Assembly: GCF_025290835.2 (NCBI RefSeq)
Contig: NZ_JAOCQD020000002.1
Location: forward strand, 1,674,001 to 1,738,000
Origin: Aquabacterium sp. OR-4
Lineage (GTDB): Bacteria; Pseudomonadota; Gammaproteobacteria; Burkholderiales; Burkholderiaceae_C
Direction of reading: 5' to 3'
DNA length: 64,000 nt
This document shows, piece by piece, positions 42,896 through 52,326 of this stretch. The notes below the pieces were generated by a model. It was not told where the DNA came from and searched no databases. It saw only the letters and a program-made list of their open reading frames with translations. Within the stretch, counting starts at the first letter, position 1. The number at the start of each line of letters is the position of its first letter. The position numbers and the translations under genes were made by a program.

Positions 42896-43756
42896 ATGAG
42901 CACGCCCTCCTCGCCTTCCGCCTCTCGAAGCCAGCACCCGGTCAACCGCCCGGCGAGTCGCCAGGTGGTGCTGGTCACCGGCGCCGCACGCCGCATCGGC
43001 CGCCAGATTGCGCTCGAGCTGGCCGCCGCCGGCTGGGATCTGGCGCTGCACTGCCACCGCTCGTTCGCCGAGGCCGAGGCCACCGCCGCCGAGGTGGCCG
43101 CCCACGGCGTGCGCGCCGAGGTGTTCAGCGCCGACCTGGCCGACCCGCAGGCCTGCGAAACCCTGGTGCCCGCCGTGCTGCTGCGCCTGGGCCGGCTGGA
43201 CGCGGTGGTGAACAACGCCTCGCTGTTCGAGTACGACGACCCCGCCAGCTTCAGCCCCGGCCTGCTCGATCGCGCGATGCGCGCCAACACCGCGCCGGCC
43301 GTGCTGCTGAGCCGCGCGCTGCACGAGCACCTGCTGCAGCGCCGCGCCGCGGGCGACGCCAGCGCCACCGGCTGCGTGGTGAACCTGCTCGACCAGAAGC
43401 TGGCCAACCCCAACCCCGACTACTTCAGCTACACACTCAGCAAGGCCGCCTTGCAGGCCGCCACGGTGATGCTGGCCCAGGCCTGCGCGCCGGTGCTGCG
43501 GGTGAACGCGGTGTCGCCCGGTGTCACGCTGCTGTCGGGGCCGATGACGCAGGCCGAATTTGCCGCCGCCCACCGCATGACGCCGCTGGCGCGCTCGTCC
43601 ACCCCCGACGACGTTGCCCGCGCGGTGCGCTACCTGCTCGAAGCCCCGGCCACCACCGGCCACAACCTGCTGGTCGATGGTGGCCAGCACCTGTGGGGCC
43701 AGCCGCGCGACGTGCTGTTTCTCGCGCAACAACAACAAGCCGCATCCTCTTCCTGA
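42896..43756 (+). CDS. Short-chain dehydrogenase, pteridine-reductase (FolM) like
   Basis: The 286-residue SDR uses the motif TGAARRIGRQIALEL; the TGxxxRxG variant is typical of pteridine/dihydromonapterin reductases rather than the usual TGxxxGxG. The catalytic YTLSKAAL motif and NVVNNAS-type stretch (AVVNNASLFEYDD) are present, and PGVTLLSGPMTQAEF follows. It lies directly before folB (13 nt), which strongly supports a pterin substrate, such as reduction of dihydromonapterin or dihydrofolate. ATG 42896 gives a short Ser/Pro leader of about 20 residues. Confidence 0.88.
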   Translation: MSTPSSPSASRSQHPVNRPASRQVVLVTGAARRIGRQIALELAAAGWDLALHCHRSFAEAEATAAEVAAHGVRAEVFSADLADPQACETLVPAVLLRLGRLDAVVNNASLFEYDDPASFSPGLLDRAMRANTAPAVLLSRALHEHLLQRRAAGDASATGCVVNLLDQKLANPNPDYFSYTLSKAALQAATVMLAQACAPVLRVNAVSPGVTLLSGPMTQAEFAAAHRMTPLARSSTPDDVARAVRYLLEAPATTGHNLLVDGGQHLWGQPRDVLFLAQQQQAASSS

Positions 43757-43769
43757 AGGCCCGAACCCC

Positions 43770-44168
43770 ATGCAAAGCCTGCTCAGCAACCCCAGCCTGA
43801 TGGGCTGCCGGCGCCTCTTTCTGCGCGATTACGAGGTGTGGATCAACATCGGCGTGCACGACTTCGAAAAGAAGGGCGAGCAGCGCGTGGTGATCAATGT
43901 CGACCTGTACGTGCCGCTGGCCCAGAGCACGCCGCACAACGACCGCCTGGACGAGGTGGTGGACTACGACTTCATCCGCCGCACCATCGCCGCGCGCGTG
44001 TCGCAGGGCCACATCCACCTGCAGGAAACCCTGGCCGACGACGTGCTGCGCGCGATGCTGGCCCACCCCAAGGTGCGCGCCGCCCGCGTGGCCACCGAGA
44101 AGCCCGACGTGTACCCCGACTGCGACGCCGTGGGTTGCGAGGTGTTCGGCATGAAGGAGGCCGCGTGA
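43770..44168 (+). CDS. folB: Dihydroneopterin aldolase
   Basis: The 132-residue FolB-type enzyme cleaves dihydroneopterin to hydroxymethyl-dihydropterin in folate synthesis. It shows [20 protein letters not shown] with the substrate glutamate region, [30 protein letters not shown] and the catalytic lysine context [11 protein letters not shown]. Neighbours are the pteridine-reductase-like SDR upstream and ttcA downstream. The folB stop and ttcA start share one base (TGATG). Confidence 0.94.
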   Translation: MQSLLSNPSLMGCRRLFLRDYEVWINIGVHDFEKKGEQRVVINVDLYVPLAQSTPHNDRLDEVVDYDFIRRTIAARVSQGHIHLQETLADDVLRAMLAHPKVRAARVATEKPDVYPDCDAVGCEVFGMKEAA

Positions 44169-45121
44169 TGAACGACATGACCCAGCCCGACGCGCTGGCC
44201 GCCGCGGCCCACGACACCCAGAAGGCCAAGAAGCAGGCCTTCGAGATGAACAAGCTGAGCAAGCGCCTGCACCGCCAGGTGGGCGAGGCCGTCACCGACT
44301 TCAACATGATCGAGGACGGCGACAAGATCATGGTCTGCCTGTCGGGCGGCAAGGACAGCTACGCCCTGCTCGACATCCTGATGAACCTGCAGCAGCGCGC
44401 GCCGGTGAAGTTTGAGCTGGTGGCCGTCAACCTCGACCAGAAGCAGCCGGGCTTTCCGGCGCACATCCTGCCGGAGTACCTGGCCCGGGTGGGCGTGCCC
44501 TTCCACATCGAGAACCAGGACACCTACAGCATCGTCAAGAAGCACATCCCCGAGGGGCAGACGATGTGCAGCCTGTGCTCGCGGCTGCGCCGCGGCATCC
44601 TGTACCGGGTGGCCGGCGAGCTGGGAGCCACCAAGATCGCGCTGGGCCACCACCGCGACGACATGGTGGTCACGATGATGATGAACATGTTCTTCGGCGG
44701 CCGCCTGAAGGGCATGCCGCCCAAGCTGGTCAGCGACGACGGCCGCCACACCGTGATCCGCCCGCTGGCCTACGTGGCCGAGACCGATCTCGAGACCTGG
44801 GCCCGGCACCGCCAGTACCCGATCATTCCGTGCAGCCTGTGCGGCAGCCAGGAGAACCTGCAGCGCGTCACCATCAAGGCCCAGCTGCGCGAGTGGGAGA
44901 AGCAGTACCCCGGACGCAGCGACAACATGCTGCGCGCCATGGGCCACATCACCCCCTCGCACATGATGGACCGGAACCTTTACCCGTTCGCGTCGATCAA
45001 GCCCACAGGCACACCCGATCCGAGCGGCGACAAAGCCTTCGATCATGACGACGATCCGGCGGATGATGGCGCCGATTGCGCTACACCCAAGGCGCAGACC
45101 ATCCGCTTCGTGCGCGACTGA
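44168..45121 (+). CDS. ttcA: tRNA 2-thiocytidine(32) synthetase
   Basis: This 317-residue TtcA thiolates cytidine 32 of tRNA using ATP and a 4Fe-4S cluster. The PP-loop is [12 protein letters not shown] (residues 57-68). [13 protein letters not shown] and [13 protein letters not shown] supply the cluster cysteines, and [20 protein letters not shown] is the family core. The C-terminal tail is acidic. Start ATG 44168 overlaps folB, suggesting coupled expression of the two. Confidence 0.97.
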   Translation: MNDMTQPDALAAAAHDTQKAKKQAFEMNKLSKRLHRQVGEAVTDFNMIEDGDKIMVCLSGGKDSYALLDILMNLQQRAPVKFELVAVNLDQKQPGFPAHILPEYLARVGVPFHIENQDTYSIVKKHIPEGQTMCSLCSRLRRGILYRVAGELGATKIALGHHRDDMVVTMMMNMFFGGRLKGMPPKLVSDDGRHTVIRPLAYVAETDLETWARHRQYPIIPCSLCGSQENLQRVTIKAQLREWEKQYPGRSDNMLRAMGHITPSHMMDRNLYPFASIKPTGTPDPSGDKAFDHDDDPADDGADCATPKAQTIRFVRD

Positions 45122-45178
45122 GGGCCGCCGCCCATGCCGGGCGGCCGGTCGGCGCGGCGGCCACCCAAGGAGTTCACG

Positions 45179-45802
45179 ATGCAACGACGACACCTGATCT
45201 CGGCCGCCACGCTGGCGCCCCTGGCCCTGCTGCTGGGCGGCTGCGCCACGCTGTCGCAGCTGGGCGTGGAGGTGAGCAGCTTTGGCGACTGGCCGGCCGC
45301 GCGCGATGCCGGCCACCGCGGCAGCTATGCCTTCGAGCGCCTGCCCTCGCAGCAGCAGGCGCCGCAGGCCGCGCTGCAGCAGCAGCTGGAAACCGCCGCG
45401 GCCGCCGCGCTGGCCCGCCTGGGCTTCACGCCCGTGGCGGCCGGTGGCCAGCCCGACCTGGTGGTGCAGCTCGGGGCCCGCGTGAGCCGCACCGACCGCT
45501 CGCCCTGGGACGACCCGCTGTGGTGGCACGGCGGCTTCGGCCCCTGGCGCGTGAACCCCTGGCGCGGCCCGTTCTGGGCCCCCTCGCCGCGCTTTGACAA
45601 CCCGCGCTACGACCACGAGGTGGCCTTGCTGATCCGCGAACGCGGCACCGGCAAGCCGCTGTACGAGGCCCGCGCCAGCCACGAAGGCTGGCGCAGCGAT
45701 GTCGCCGGCGTGCTGGCGCCCCTGTTTGCGGCGGCGCTGATGGACTTTCCGGCCACCGGGCCCAACCCGCGCACCGTGCGCGTGCCGCTGACACCGGGCT
45801 GA
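45179..45802 (+). CDS. DUF4136-type lipoprotein
   Basis: The 207-residue protein has a lipoprotein signal (MQRRHLISAATLAPLALLLG, then G-Cys22). The mature part fits DUF4136: FERLPSQQQAP, LGFTPVAAGGQPDLVVQLGA, then an aromatic-rich patch (PLWWHGGFGPWRVNPWRGPF). It closes with VALLIRERGTGKPLYEARAS. A strong AAGGAG lies 6 nt before the ATG. Probably an outer-membrane lipoprotein; function unknown. Confidence 0.88.
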   Translation: MQRRHLISAATLAPLALLLGGCATLSQLGVEVSSFGDWPAARDAGHRGSYAFERLPSQQQAPQAALQQQLETAAAAALARLGFTPVAAGGQPDLVVQLGARVSRTDRSPWDDPLWWHGGFGPWRVNPWRGPFWAPSPRFDNPRYDHEVALLIRERGTGKPLYEARASHEGWRSDVAGVLAPLFAAALMDFPATGPNPRTVRVPLTPG

Positions 45803-45887
45803 GGCACCGCCGTAGCGGCAGCAGGCGGGGCCGGCGCCGGCGAGTGGGCGCGCGAGCAGGCGGGCGAATGAGCCGGCGAGCGGGCGC

Positions 45888-46790
45888 TCAGCGCCGCGGT
45901 GCCGCCAGGCTGCGCAGGTCGTCTTCCCAGCGCTTCAGGCGCTCCACCGCGCGCTGGCGCTGCGCCGGGCTGGTGCCGGCATGCAGCTCGGCGGTCAGCG
46001 CGCAATTGCTCTCGGTCAGGCGGCGCTGGTAGTCGGCATAGGCTGGCCGCGGCGACACGATCACCTCCTCGGCCAGCCGGCGCAGGCCGGCCTGCACGGT
46101 GGCCGCGTCGGCCTGCTCGGCCTGCCACTGGCGCAGTGCCCGCACCAGGCCCTGGGCGCGGGTGCGGCGCTCGGCCAGCCAGCGTTCGGGGTCGAAGGGC
46201 GAGGCCGCCAGGCCCGCATCCAGGCGCTGGCGCTGGGCCTCGTCCAGCGGGCCGTAGTAGGGCTCGAAGCGCTCGAGCGCGCGCTCCAGCCCCTGGCGGC
46301 GGCGCTCGGCCGGCGGCGGCCGCACGAACTCGCGGGTGGCGTCGTCCAGGGTTTCGGCCTGGTGGCGCTCGAGCTGGTTGATCTGGGCCGGCGTGAGCGT
46401 GCGCACCACCTCGGCGGCGGCCGGCAGCGCCTGCTCCAGCGCCACCCGGGCGCGCTGCTGCCAGCCGGCCAGCTGGGCGCACACCTGGGCCCCGCTCACC
46501 GGCCCGGCGGCCATCTTCTGCAGCCGCTGCAGCTCGTCGGCATAGGCCGGCAGCTGGGTGGCGCGGTGCCAGTCGAACCAGGCCTGCAGCGCGGCCTGCA
46601 CCCGGGGGCGCTGCTCGGCGGTGAAGTCGATCTGCCGGTCCAGCCACCACCAGGCCAGCGTGGGCCCCTGGTTGTAGCCCAGCTGCACGGTGCTGCAGGA
46701 CGTGAGCAGCGTCATGCACGCGGCCACCAGCGCCCACTGCAGCGCGCCGATAATCCGCGGCTTCACATTCCAAGGCAGACGGTACTTCAT
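45888..46790 (-). CDS. DUF6279-type lipoprotein
   Basis: This 300-residue lipoprotein has signal sequence MKYRLPWNVKPRIIGALQWA, with lipobox LLTS-Cys32. It continues STVQLGYNQGPTLAWWWLDR, typical of the DUF6279 family, and is otherwise a helical, Arg/Gln/Ala-rich domain. Longer frames upstream exist but only ATG 46790 gives the signal peptide. Its start codon overlaps the start codon of glmU on the other strand (CATG at 46788-46791), so each gene's leader lies in the other's coding sequence. Function unknown. Confidence 0.87.
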   Translation of the reverse strand: MKYRLPWNVKPRIIGALQWALVAACMTLLTSCSTVQLGYNQGPTLAWWWLDRQIDFTAEQRPRVQAALQAWFDWHRATQLPAYADELQRLQKMAAGPVSGAQVCAQLAGWQQRARVALEQALPAAAEVVRTLTPAQINQLERHQAETLDDATREFVRPPPAERRRQGLERALERFEPYYGPLDEAQRQRLDAGLAASPFDPERWLAERRTRAQGLVRALRQWQAEQADAATVQAGLRRLAEEVIVSPRPAYADYQRRLTESNCALTAELHAGTSPAQRQRAVERLKRWEDDLRSLAAPRR

Positions 46791-48174
46791 GGCACTCGAT
46801 ATCGTGATCATGGCGGCGGGCAAAGGCACCCGCATGAAATCCCGCCTGCCCAAGGTGCTGCACAGGCTGGCCGGCCGTGCGCTGCTGGCGCATGTGCTCG
46901 ACAGCACGCAATCGCTGGCCGCCGAGCGCACGCTGGTGATCACCGGCCACGGCGCCGACGAGGTCGAGTCTGCCATTGCCGCGCGCGGCGTGCTGCCGGT
47001 GCGCCAGATGCCGCAGCTGGGCACCGGCCATGCCATCCAGCAGGTGGTGCCGCACCTGGGTGACGACGGCACCACGCTGATCCTCAACGGCGACGTGCCG
47101 CTGATCGCGCCCGAGACCGCGCGCGCGCTGGCCGAGGCCTGCGGCGGTGAGCGCCTGGCGCTGCTGACCATCGAGCTGCCCGACGCCACCGGCTATGGCC
47201 GCATCCTGCGCTCGGGCGATGCCGGCGGCGGCCGCGTGCTGGGCATCGTGGAGCACAAGGACGCCACGCCGCGCCAGCGCGAGATCCGCGAGGTCTACAC
47301 CGGCATGATGGCCGCCCCCACCCGGCTGCTCAAGCAGTGGGTGATGGCGCTGCGCAACGACAACGCGCAAAAGGAGTTCTACCTGACCGACATCGTGGCC
47401 ATGGCCGTGGCCGATGGCGTGCCGGTGGTGGCCAGCCACGCCCGCGACGAGACCGAGGTGCTGGGCGTCAACAGCCCGCTGCAGCTGGCCGACCTGGAGC
47501 GCCGCTTCCAGAAGCGCCAGGCCGAGGCGCTGCTGGACGCCGGCCTGCGCCTGGCCGACCCGGCGCGTTTCGATCTGCGCGGCAGCCTCGCCCATGGCCA
47601 GGATTGCGAGATCGACGTCGGCTGCGTGCTCGAGGGCCAGGTGCGGCTGGGCGACGACGTGAGGATCGGCGCGCACTGCGTGATCCGCGACGCCGAGATC
47701 GCCAGCGGCGCGGTGATCCACCCGTTCACCCACATCGAGGGCGCCAAGGTGGGTGCCGGCGCGCTGGTGGGCCCTTATGCGCGGCTGCGCCCCGGCGCCG
47801 AGCTGGCCGAGGAGGTGCACATCGGCAACTTCGTCGAGGTGAAGAACAGCACGCTGGCCCGCGGCGCCAAGGCCAACCACCTGGCCTACCTGGGCGACGC
47901 CACGGTGGGCGAGCGCGTGAACTACGGCGCCGGCAGCATCACCGCCAACTACGACGGCGCCAACAAGCACCGCACCGTGATCGGCGCCGATGTGCACGTG
48001 GGCAGCAACTGCGTCTTGATCGCCCCGGTGACCCTGGGCGCCGGCGGCACCATCGGCGGCGGCAGCACGGTGAGCAAGGACACGCCGGCCGGCCAGCTGA
48101 CCGTGGCGCGCGCCAAGCAGCTCTCGCTGGCGGGCTGGACGCGGCCGGTGAAGGCGCCGAAAACGCCCAAGTAA
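46789..48174 (+). CDS. glmU: Bifunctional UDP-GlcNAc pyrophosphorylase / GlcN-1-P acetyltransferase
   Basis: The 461-residue enzyme makes UDP-GlcNAc for peptidoglycan and LPS. The N-terminal uridyltransferase shows IVIMAAGKGTRMKSRLPKVL and ILNGDVPLI. A C-terminal left-handed beta-helix acetyltransferase has NFVEVKNSTLARGAKANHLA and YGAGSITANYDGANKHRTVI. The length is normal. Start ATG 46789 fits the family (MALDIVIMAAGKG). Upstream frames are open but not homologous. The start codon overlaps that of the divergent lipoprotein gene. No glmS follows. Confidence 0.97.
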   Translation: MALDIVIMAAGKGTRMKSRLPKVLHRLAGRALLAHVLDSTQSLAAERTLVITGHGADEVESAIAARGVLPVRQMPQLGTGHAIQQVVPHLGDDGTTLILNGDVPLIAPETARALAEACGGERLALLTIELPDATGYGRILRSGDAGGGRVLGIVEHKDATPRQREIREVYTGMMAAPTRLLKQWVMALRNDNAQKEFYLTDIVAMAVADGVPVVASHARDETEVLGVNSPLQLADLERRFQKRQAEALLDAGLRLADPARFDLRGSLAHGQDCEIDVGCVLEGQVRLGDDVRIGAHCVIRDAEIASGAVIHPFTHIEGAKVGAGALVGPYARLRPGAELAEEVHIGNFVEVKNSTLARGAKANHLAYLGDATVGERVNYGAGSITANYDGANKHRTVIGADVHVGSNCVLIAPVTLGAGGTIGGGSTVSKDTPAGQLTVARAKQLSLAGWTRPVKAPKTPK

Positions 48175-48300
48175 GCGCTCAGGCCGGCGCTCAGACTGGC
48201 GCACGGGCCAACGATCAGGTCAGGGCCCTGGGCCCAGGCAAGCGCCGCAGCGCGCGGCGGTCAGCGCCAGCCCGGCCGCCAGGCACTGGCGCGGCAGGCC

Positions 48301-50793
48301 TCAGCGCCGCTGCGTGGCCAGCCAGGCGGTGGCCTCGGCCGGTGTCATCGGCGGCGCCACCCACGGGCCCTGCGCCTGCTGGCAGCCGGCCTCGAGCAGG
48401 GCCTGCCACTGCGCCCCATCGGCCACGCCGGGCGCGCACAGCGGCAGGCCCAGGCCGCGCGCCAGCGCCGCCGCCGCGCCCAGCACCGCGCCAGCGGCGG
48501 CATCAGCGGCCGGGGCCGCCGCCAGCTCGGCGTCCAGCAACAGGCCGGCCACGGCGCCGGCGGGCAGCTGCCGCAGCAGGCCCAGCGGCAGCGCGCCACG
48601 CCCCACCTCGGCCAGCCAGACGCTGACCCCCAGCGCGCGCAGGCGCTGCAGCAGCTCGGCCGCCGGGCGGGCATCGTCGACACACAGCGCGGCATCGAGC
48701 TCCAGCGCCAGGCCCGGCCCCGCGCGAGGCGGCAGCGCGGCCAGCGCGCGGGCCACGCTGTCGGCCAGGCCGGCGGCACGCGACACCAGGCCCGCCAGGT
48801 TCAGCGACAGCGGCACCGCCAGCGCCAGCTCGGCCCAGCCGGCCTGCAGGCGCAGGGCCTCGGCCAGCGCCCAGTCGAGCAGCGGCTGCAGCAGGCCGCT
48901 CTGCGCGGCGGCCGGGGCGAAGGCGGCCGCGCCCAGGCTGCCACGCTCGGGGTGGTGCCAGTGCAGCTCGGCCTGCAGGCCCAGCAGCCGGCCATCGGCC
49001 AGCGCGCGGCGCGGCTGCAGCCGCCAGCCGAACTCGCCCTGGCGCAGGCCCTGGGCAATGCGCGCCTCGAGCTGCAGCCCGGCCTCGATGGCCGCCGCCA
49101 TGGCCGGCTCGAACAAGGTGACCACCGCGCGGCCGGCGGCCTTGCCGGCATACAGGGCCGCGTCGGCATGGCGCAGCAGCGCATCGGCGCTGTCGCCATC
49201 GGCCGGGTGCAGCGCCACGCCGATGGTGGGCGTCACGGCCATCGGGCGGCCGCCCCAGTTCACCGGCTCGGCAATGGCCGCGTGCACGCGCAGCGCCGCC
49301 GCACGCGCCGCCGCGGCGCCGGCCAGGCCGGGCAGCAGGATCACGAACTCGTCGCCACCAAAGCGCCCGGCCTCGGCCCCCGGCGCCACGGCCGCCAGCA
49401 CGGCGCGCAGGCGTTCGGCCACGGTGCGCAGCAGCGCATCACCGGCCAGATGGCCCAGCGCGTCGTTGATGCGCTTGAAATGGTCGAGGTCGACAAACAG
49501 CAGCGCCAGCACCATGCCGGGTGCGGCCGGCTGCTCGATGGCCGCCTGCAGCGCCGCCATGAAGGCCGCGCGGTTGCGCAGGCCGGTGAGCGAGTCGTGC
49601 TCGGCCAGGTGCTGCATGCGCACGCGGGCAGCCTGGCGGTCGCGGATGTCGCGCACCACCACCATGCGCAGCGGCTGGCCGTCGTGCTGGATGGCGCGGG
49701 CGATGATCTCCACCGGCAGCGTGCTGCCGTCGGCATGCAGGCAGGCGGCCTCGTAGGGCAGCTCGCTCAGGCGTGCCATGCCCTCGCGCACCCGCGCGGC
49801 ATGCGCCGGGGCGATGAAATCCATCACCCGCTGGCCGATCAGCGTCTCGCGCGCGCGCCCCAGCAGCGCGGCCATCGGCTCGTTGAGGTCGGTCACCACG
49901 CCGTCGCGGTGAAAGGCGATGCCTTCCAGGCTGGCGCCCAGAAACTTGCGCAGCCGCTCCTCGCTCTCGCGCAGCGCACGCTCGATGTCGACAAAGCGCG
50001 TGACATCGCTGACCAGCACCAGCGCGCCCTGCACCTGGCCGGCCCGCGCCTGGCCGGGCGCGCCGATGTGCGGGATCAGGTGGACCTCCACCCAGCGCCG
50101 CGGCCCGCCGCCGACCGGCTCGACGCAGCGGGTGTAGGTGACCGTGCGGCGATGCGCCAGCATGCGCTGCACCTCGGCCTGCGCCAGGCCCAGGCCGGCA
50201 TCGCCCACCACCTGGCCCAGGCTGCGGCCGACGATGCTGCGGGTGTCCAGGCCGTAGAAGGCGGCATAGGCCTGGTTGGCATAGCGACACAGGCTCTGGC
50301 GGCCACCGAAGTACGCCACCATCACCGGCAGCAGATCGCCCAGCTGGCGTTGCGTGCGGTGCTGCGCCTGCTCGTCGGCCAGCGCCTGCCACAGCGCCGG
50401 CAGCGTGGCCACCACGCCCAGGTGGCAGCCGGCCTCGGGCTGCCAGGCCAGCTGCAGGCTCAGCGTGCCGTCGGCAGCCTGCGGGCTGGCAGCGGCCGCC
50501 GCCCCTGCCGCCAGCGGCAGCCGCAGCAGCGTGCTGCAGCCCGGGCGCAGCGCCTGCTGCAAGGGCCGCAGCGCGGCGGGCGCCAGCGCGGCCCACCAGC
50601 CTTCTTGCAGCAGGGCCTCGCGCGGGTGGCCCAGGCATTCGGCCAGCGCTGCATTGAGCGCCAGCGCACGGCCCTGGGCATCGAGCGCCAGCGCGGGCAG
50701 CGGGCTGTCGGGCCAGCCCAGATCGGGCGCCGGCACCGGCAGCGCGCGCGCTGGCGGCTCGCGGCCCTGCATGGGCACGGTGTCACGCTGCAA
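48301..50793 (-). CDS. PAS-PAS-GGDEF protein with degenerate EAL domain
   Basis: The 830-residue cytoplasmic signalling protein has PAS-like regions at about 30-130 and 145-275, and a further PAS at about 285-395. A GGDEF domain (about 400-565) has an intact FGGDEFVILLP motif at 478-488. A C-terminal EAL-type domain (about 600-830) has lost its catalytic residues: QAELHW replaces EALLRW, LAEVGRG replaces LDDFGTG and CAPGV replaces AEGVE. It should therefore make c-di-GMP, with the EAL part possibly binding or sensing it. TTG 50793 is preceded by GGGGGAGG 6 nt away, which is better than the ATG at 50772. No transmembrane segments are seen. Confidence 0.9.
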   Translation of the reverse strand: MQRDTVPMQGREPPARALPVPAPDLGWPDSPLPALALDAQGRALALNAALAECLGHPREALLQEGWWAALAPAALRPLQQALRPGCSTLLRLPLAAGAAAAASPQAADGTLSLQLAWQPEAGCHLGVVATLPALWQALADEQAQHRTQRQLGDLLPVMVAYFGGRQSLCRYANQAYAAFYGLDTRSIVGRSLGQVVGDAGLGLAQAEVQRMLAHRRTVTYTRCVEPVGGGPRRWVEVHLIPHIGAPGQARAGQVQGALVLVSDVTRFVDIERALRESEERLRKFLGASLEGIAFHRDGVVTDLNEPMAALLGRARETLIGQRVMDFIAPAHAARVREGMARLSELPYEAACLHADGSTLPVEIIARAIQHDGQPLRMVVVRDIRDRQAARVRMQHLAEHDSLTGLRNRAAFMAALQAAIEQPAAPGMVLALLFVDLDHFKRINDALGHLAGDALLRTVAERLRAVLAAVAPGAEAGRFGGDEFVILLPGLAGAAAARAAALRVHAAIAEPVNWGGRPMAVTPTIGVALHPADGDSADALLRHADAALYAGKAAGRAVVTLFEPAMAAAIEAGLQLEARIAQGLRQGEFGWRLQPRRALADGRLLGLQAELHWHHPERGSLGAAAFAPAAAQSGLLQPLLDWALAEALRLQAGWAELALAVPLSLNLAGLVSRAAGLADSVARALAALPPRAGPGLALELDAALCVDDARPAAELLQRLRALGVSVWLAEVGRGALPLGLLRQLPAGAVAGLLLDAELAAAPAADAAAGAVLGAAAALARGLGLPLCAPGVADGAQWQALLEAGCQQAQGPWVAPPMTPAEATAWLATQRR

Positions 50794-50884
50794 TCTCGGC
50801 CTCCCCCGCCGCGGCCGTCAGGGCCGGGTCGGCGCGCATGATATCGACCGCCTGCGCCCGGCAACACCCTCTGTCGCGGGCCTG

Positions 50885-50906
50885 CCACCCGGGATTTTTC
50901 GGGTGG
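50885..50906 (-). terminator. Hairpin after the uracil-DNA glycosylase gene
   Basis: CCACCCG (50885-50891) and CGGGTGG (50900-50906) pair around an 8-nt loop, directly against the glycosylase stop codon. There is no following U-tract on the minus strand. Confidence 0.4.
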
Positions 50907-51791
50907 TCAGTCAGCGGTCTGCAGACAGCTGGCGGCCAGGCACAGATCGTCCCAGGCGCGCGCCTTGTCGGCCGGCTGGCGCAGCAGATAGGCCGGGTGG
51001 TAAGTCACCACCAGGGGCCGGCCCTGCCACTGGTGCACGCTGCCGCGCAGGCGCCCGATCGGCGCGTCGCTGCCCAGCAGCGACTGCACCGCAAACCGGC
51101 CCATGGCCAGGATCACGCGCGGCTGCACCAGGGCCACCTGCCGCTCGAGATAGCCCTGGCACTGCGCCAGTTCGTCGGGCTGCGGATTGCGGTTGTGCGG
51201 CGGGCGGCACTTGAGCGTATTGGCGATGAACACCTGACGCGCCGGATCGGCCGCGCCGCGGCCGAGGCCCAGCGCGGCCAGCATGCGGTCGAGCAGCTGG
51301 CCGGCGGCGCCGACGAAGGGCTCGCCCTCGCGGTCTTCCTGCTCGCCGGGGGCCTCGCCCACGACCATCAGGTGCGCCTGCTCGTGGCCCACGCCGAACA
51401 CCGTGTTGCGCCGGCTGCCGGCCAGGCTGCAGGCCTGGCAGCCGGCCACCGCGGCGCGCAGGGCCGGCCAATCCATGCCGGCGATGGCGCCCGCGGGCTG
51501 TGGCGCGGCAGGCTGGCGTGGCGGCGCCGCCGCGAGAGGCCGCGCGGGCGCCAGCGGGCGCGGGGCACCATCCGATGCCGGTGCCGATGCCGCTGGAATG
51601 GCCGGTGCCACGGCAGGCGCCGCGGCAGGCGAACCCGCCAAGGCAACGGCCGCCGCCGCAGCCGGCGTGTCGGCCAGCACCGCGCTGGCCGCCGCAGGCG
51701 CGGCCGCCGCGGCATCGGCCTCGGTGGGCGGCAGCCACAGGCGCAGGCCCAGGCTGCGCAGCATGGCCTGCTGGCGTTCATCCCAGCGCAT
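50907..51791 (-). CDS. Uracil-DNA glycosylase, family 4 (Fe-S type)
   Basis: In this 294-residue protein, residues from about 105 hold the type 4 UDG core. CQACSLAGSRRNTVFG gives two cluster cysteines, VVGEAPGEQEDREGEPFVG is the catalytic motif, and NTLKCRPPHNRNP and AQCQGYLERQ give the other two cysteines. HPAYLLRQP is the second active-site motif. It removes uracil from DNA. Residues about 30-100 are an Ala/Pro-rich linker. ATG 51791 has GGAGG 5 nt upstream; a GTG two codons earlier is less likely. It overlaps the rimI 3' end by 14 nt, in a tsaB-rimI-udg run. Confidence 0.92.
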   Translation of the reverse strand: MRWDERQQAMLRSLGLRLWLPPTEADAAAAAPAAASAVLADTPAAAAAVALAGSPAAAPAVAPAIPAASAPASDGAPRPLAPARPLAAAPPRQPAAPQPAGAIAGMDWPALRAAVAGCQACSLAGSRRNTVFGVGHEQAHLMVVGEAPGEQEDREGEPFVGAAGQLLDRMLAALGLGRGAADPARQVFIANTLKCRPPHNRNPQPDELAQCQGYLERQVALVQPRVILAMGRFAVQSLLGSDAPIGRLRGSVHQWQGRPLVVTYHPAYLLRQPADKARAWDDLCLAASCLQTAD

Positions 51792-52326
51792 GGTCACCTC
51801 CGTGCTGGGCCCAGGGTCCGGTCGGCGGCAGACCGGTGGCCGCGTGCTGCGGCAGGCCCAGGCGCATCACCAGCGCGTCTTCGCGCCCGCGCTCGGCCGG
51901 GTAATAGCCTCGGCGCAGGCCGACCTCGGCAAAGCCGCAGGCCGCGTACAGCGCGCGGGCCGGCGCATTGCTTTGCCGCACCTCCAGCCACAAGGCCTCG
52001 TCGGCGCGGGCGCGGCATTGCGCCAGCAGGCGCGCCAGCAGCGCGCGGGCATGGCCGCGCCGCTGCCAGGCCGGGGCCACGGTGATGTTCAGCAGATGGG
52101 TTTCGCCGACACCACGCATGGCCACCATGTAGCCGATCAGCTGCCCGGGCGGCGCCAGGCGCAGCTCGGTGTCGTAGCCGGCGGCCAGCGAGTCGATGAA
52201 GTTGCCGCGTGTCCAGGGGTGGCTGTAGGCGCCCGCCTCCACCGCCATCACCGGGTCGAGGTCGGTCACCTGCATGGCGCGGTGCACGGCCTGCACCTCG
52301 CCCTGGGCGCGCTGCGGGCCGGCCAT
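51778..52326 (-). CDS. rimI: Ribosomal protein S18-alanine N-acetyltransferase
   Basis: The 182-residue GNAT protein of the RimI family acetylates the N-terminus of ribosomal protein S18. LNITVAPAWQRRGHARALLA is the acetyl-CoA loop, LEVRQSNAPARALYAACGFA and RRGYYPAERGREDALVMRL follow. Its ATG overlaps the tsaB stop by one base (TGATG), the usual tsaB-rimI pairing. The last 25 residues (TGLPPTGPWAQHGG...) extend beyond the family norm and overlap the UDG start. Confidence 0.93.
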   Translation of the reverse strand: MAGPQRAQGEVQAVHRAMQVTDLDPVMAVEAGAYSHPWTRGNFIDSLAAGYDTELRLAPPGQLIGYMVAMRGVGETHLLNITVAPAWQRRGHARALLARLLAQCRARADEALWLEVRQSNAPARALYAACGFAEVGLRRGYYPAERGREDALVMRLGLPQHAATGLPPTGPWAQHGGDHALG

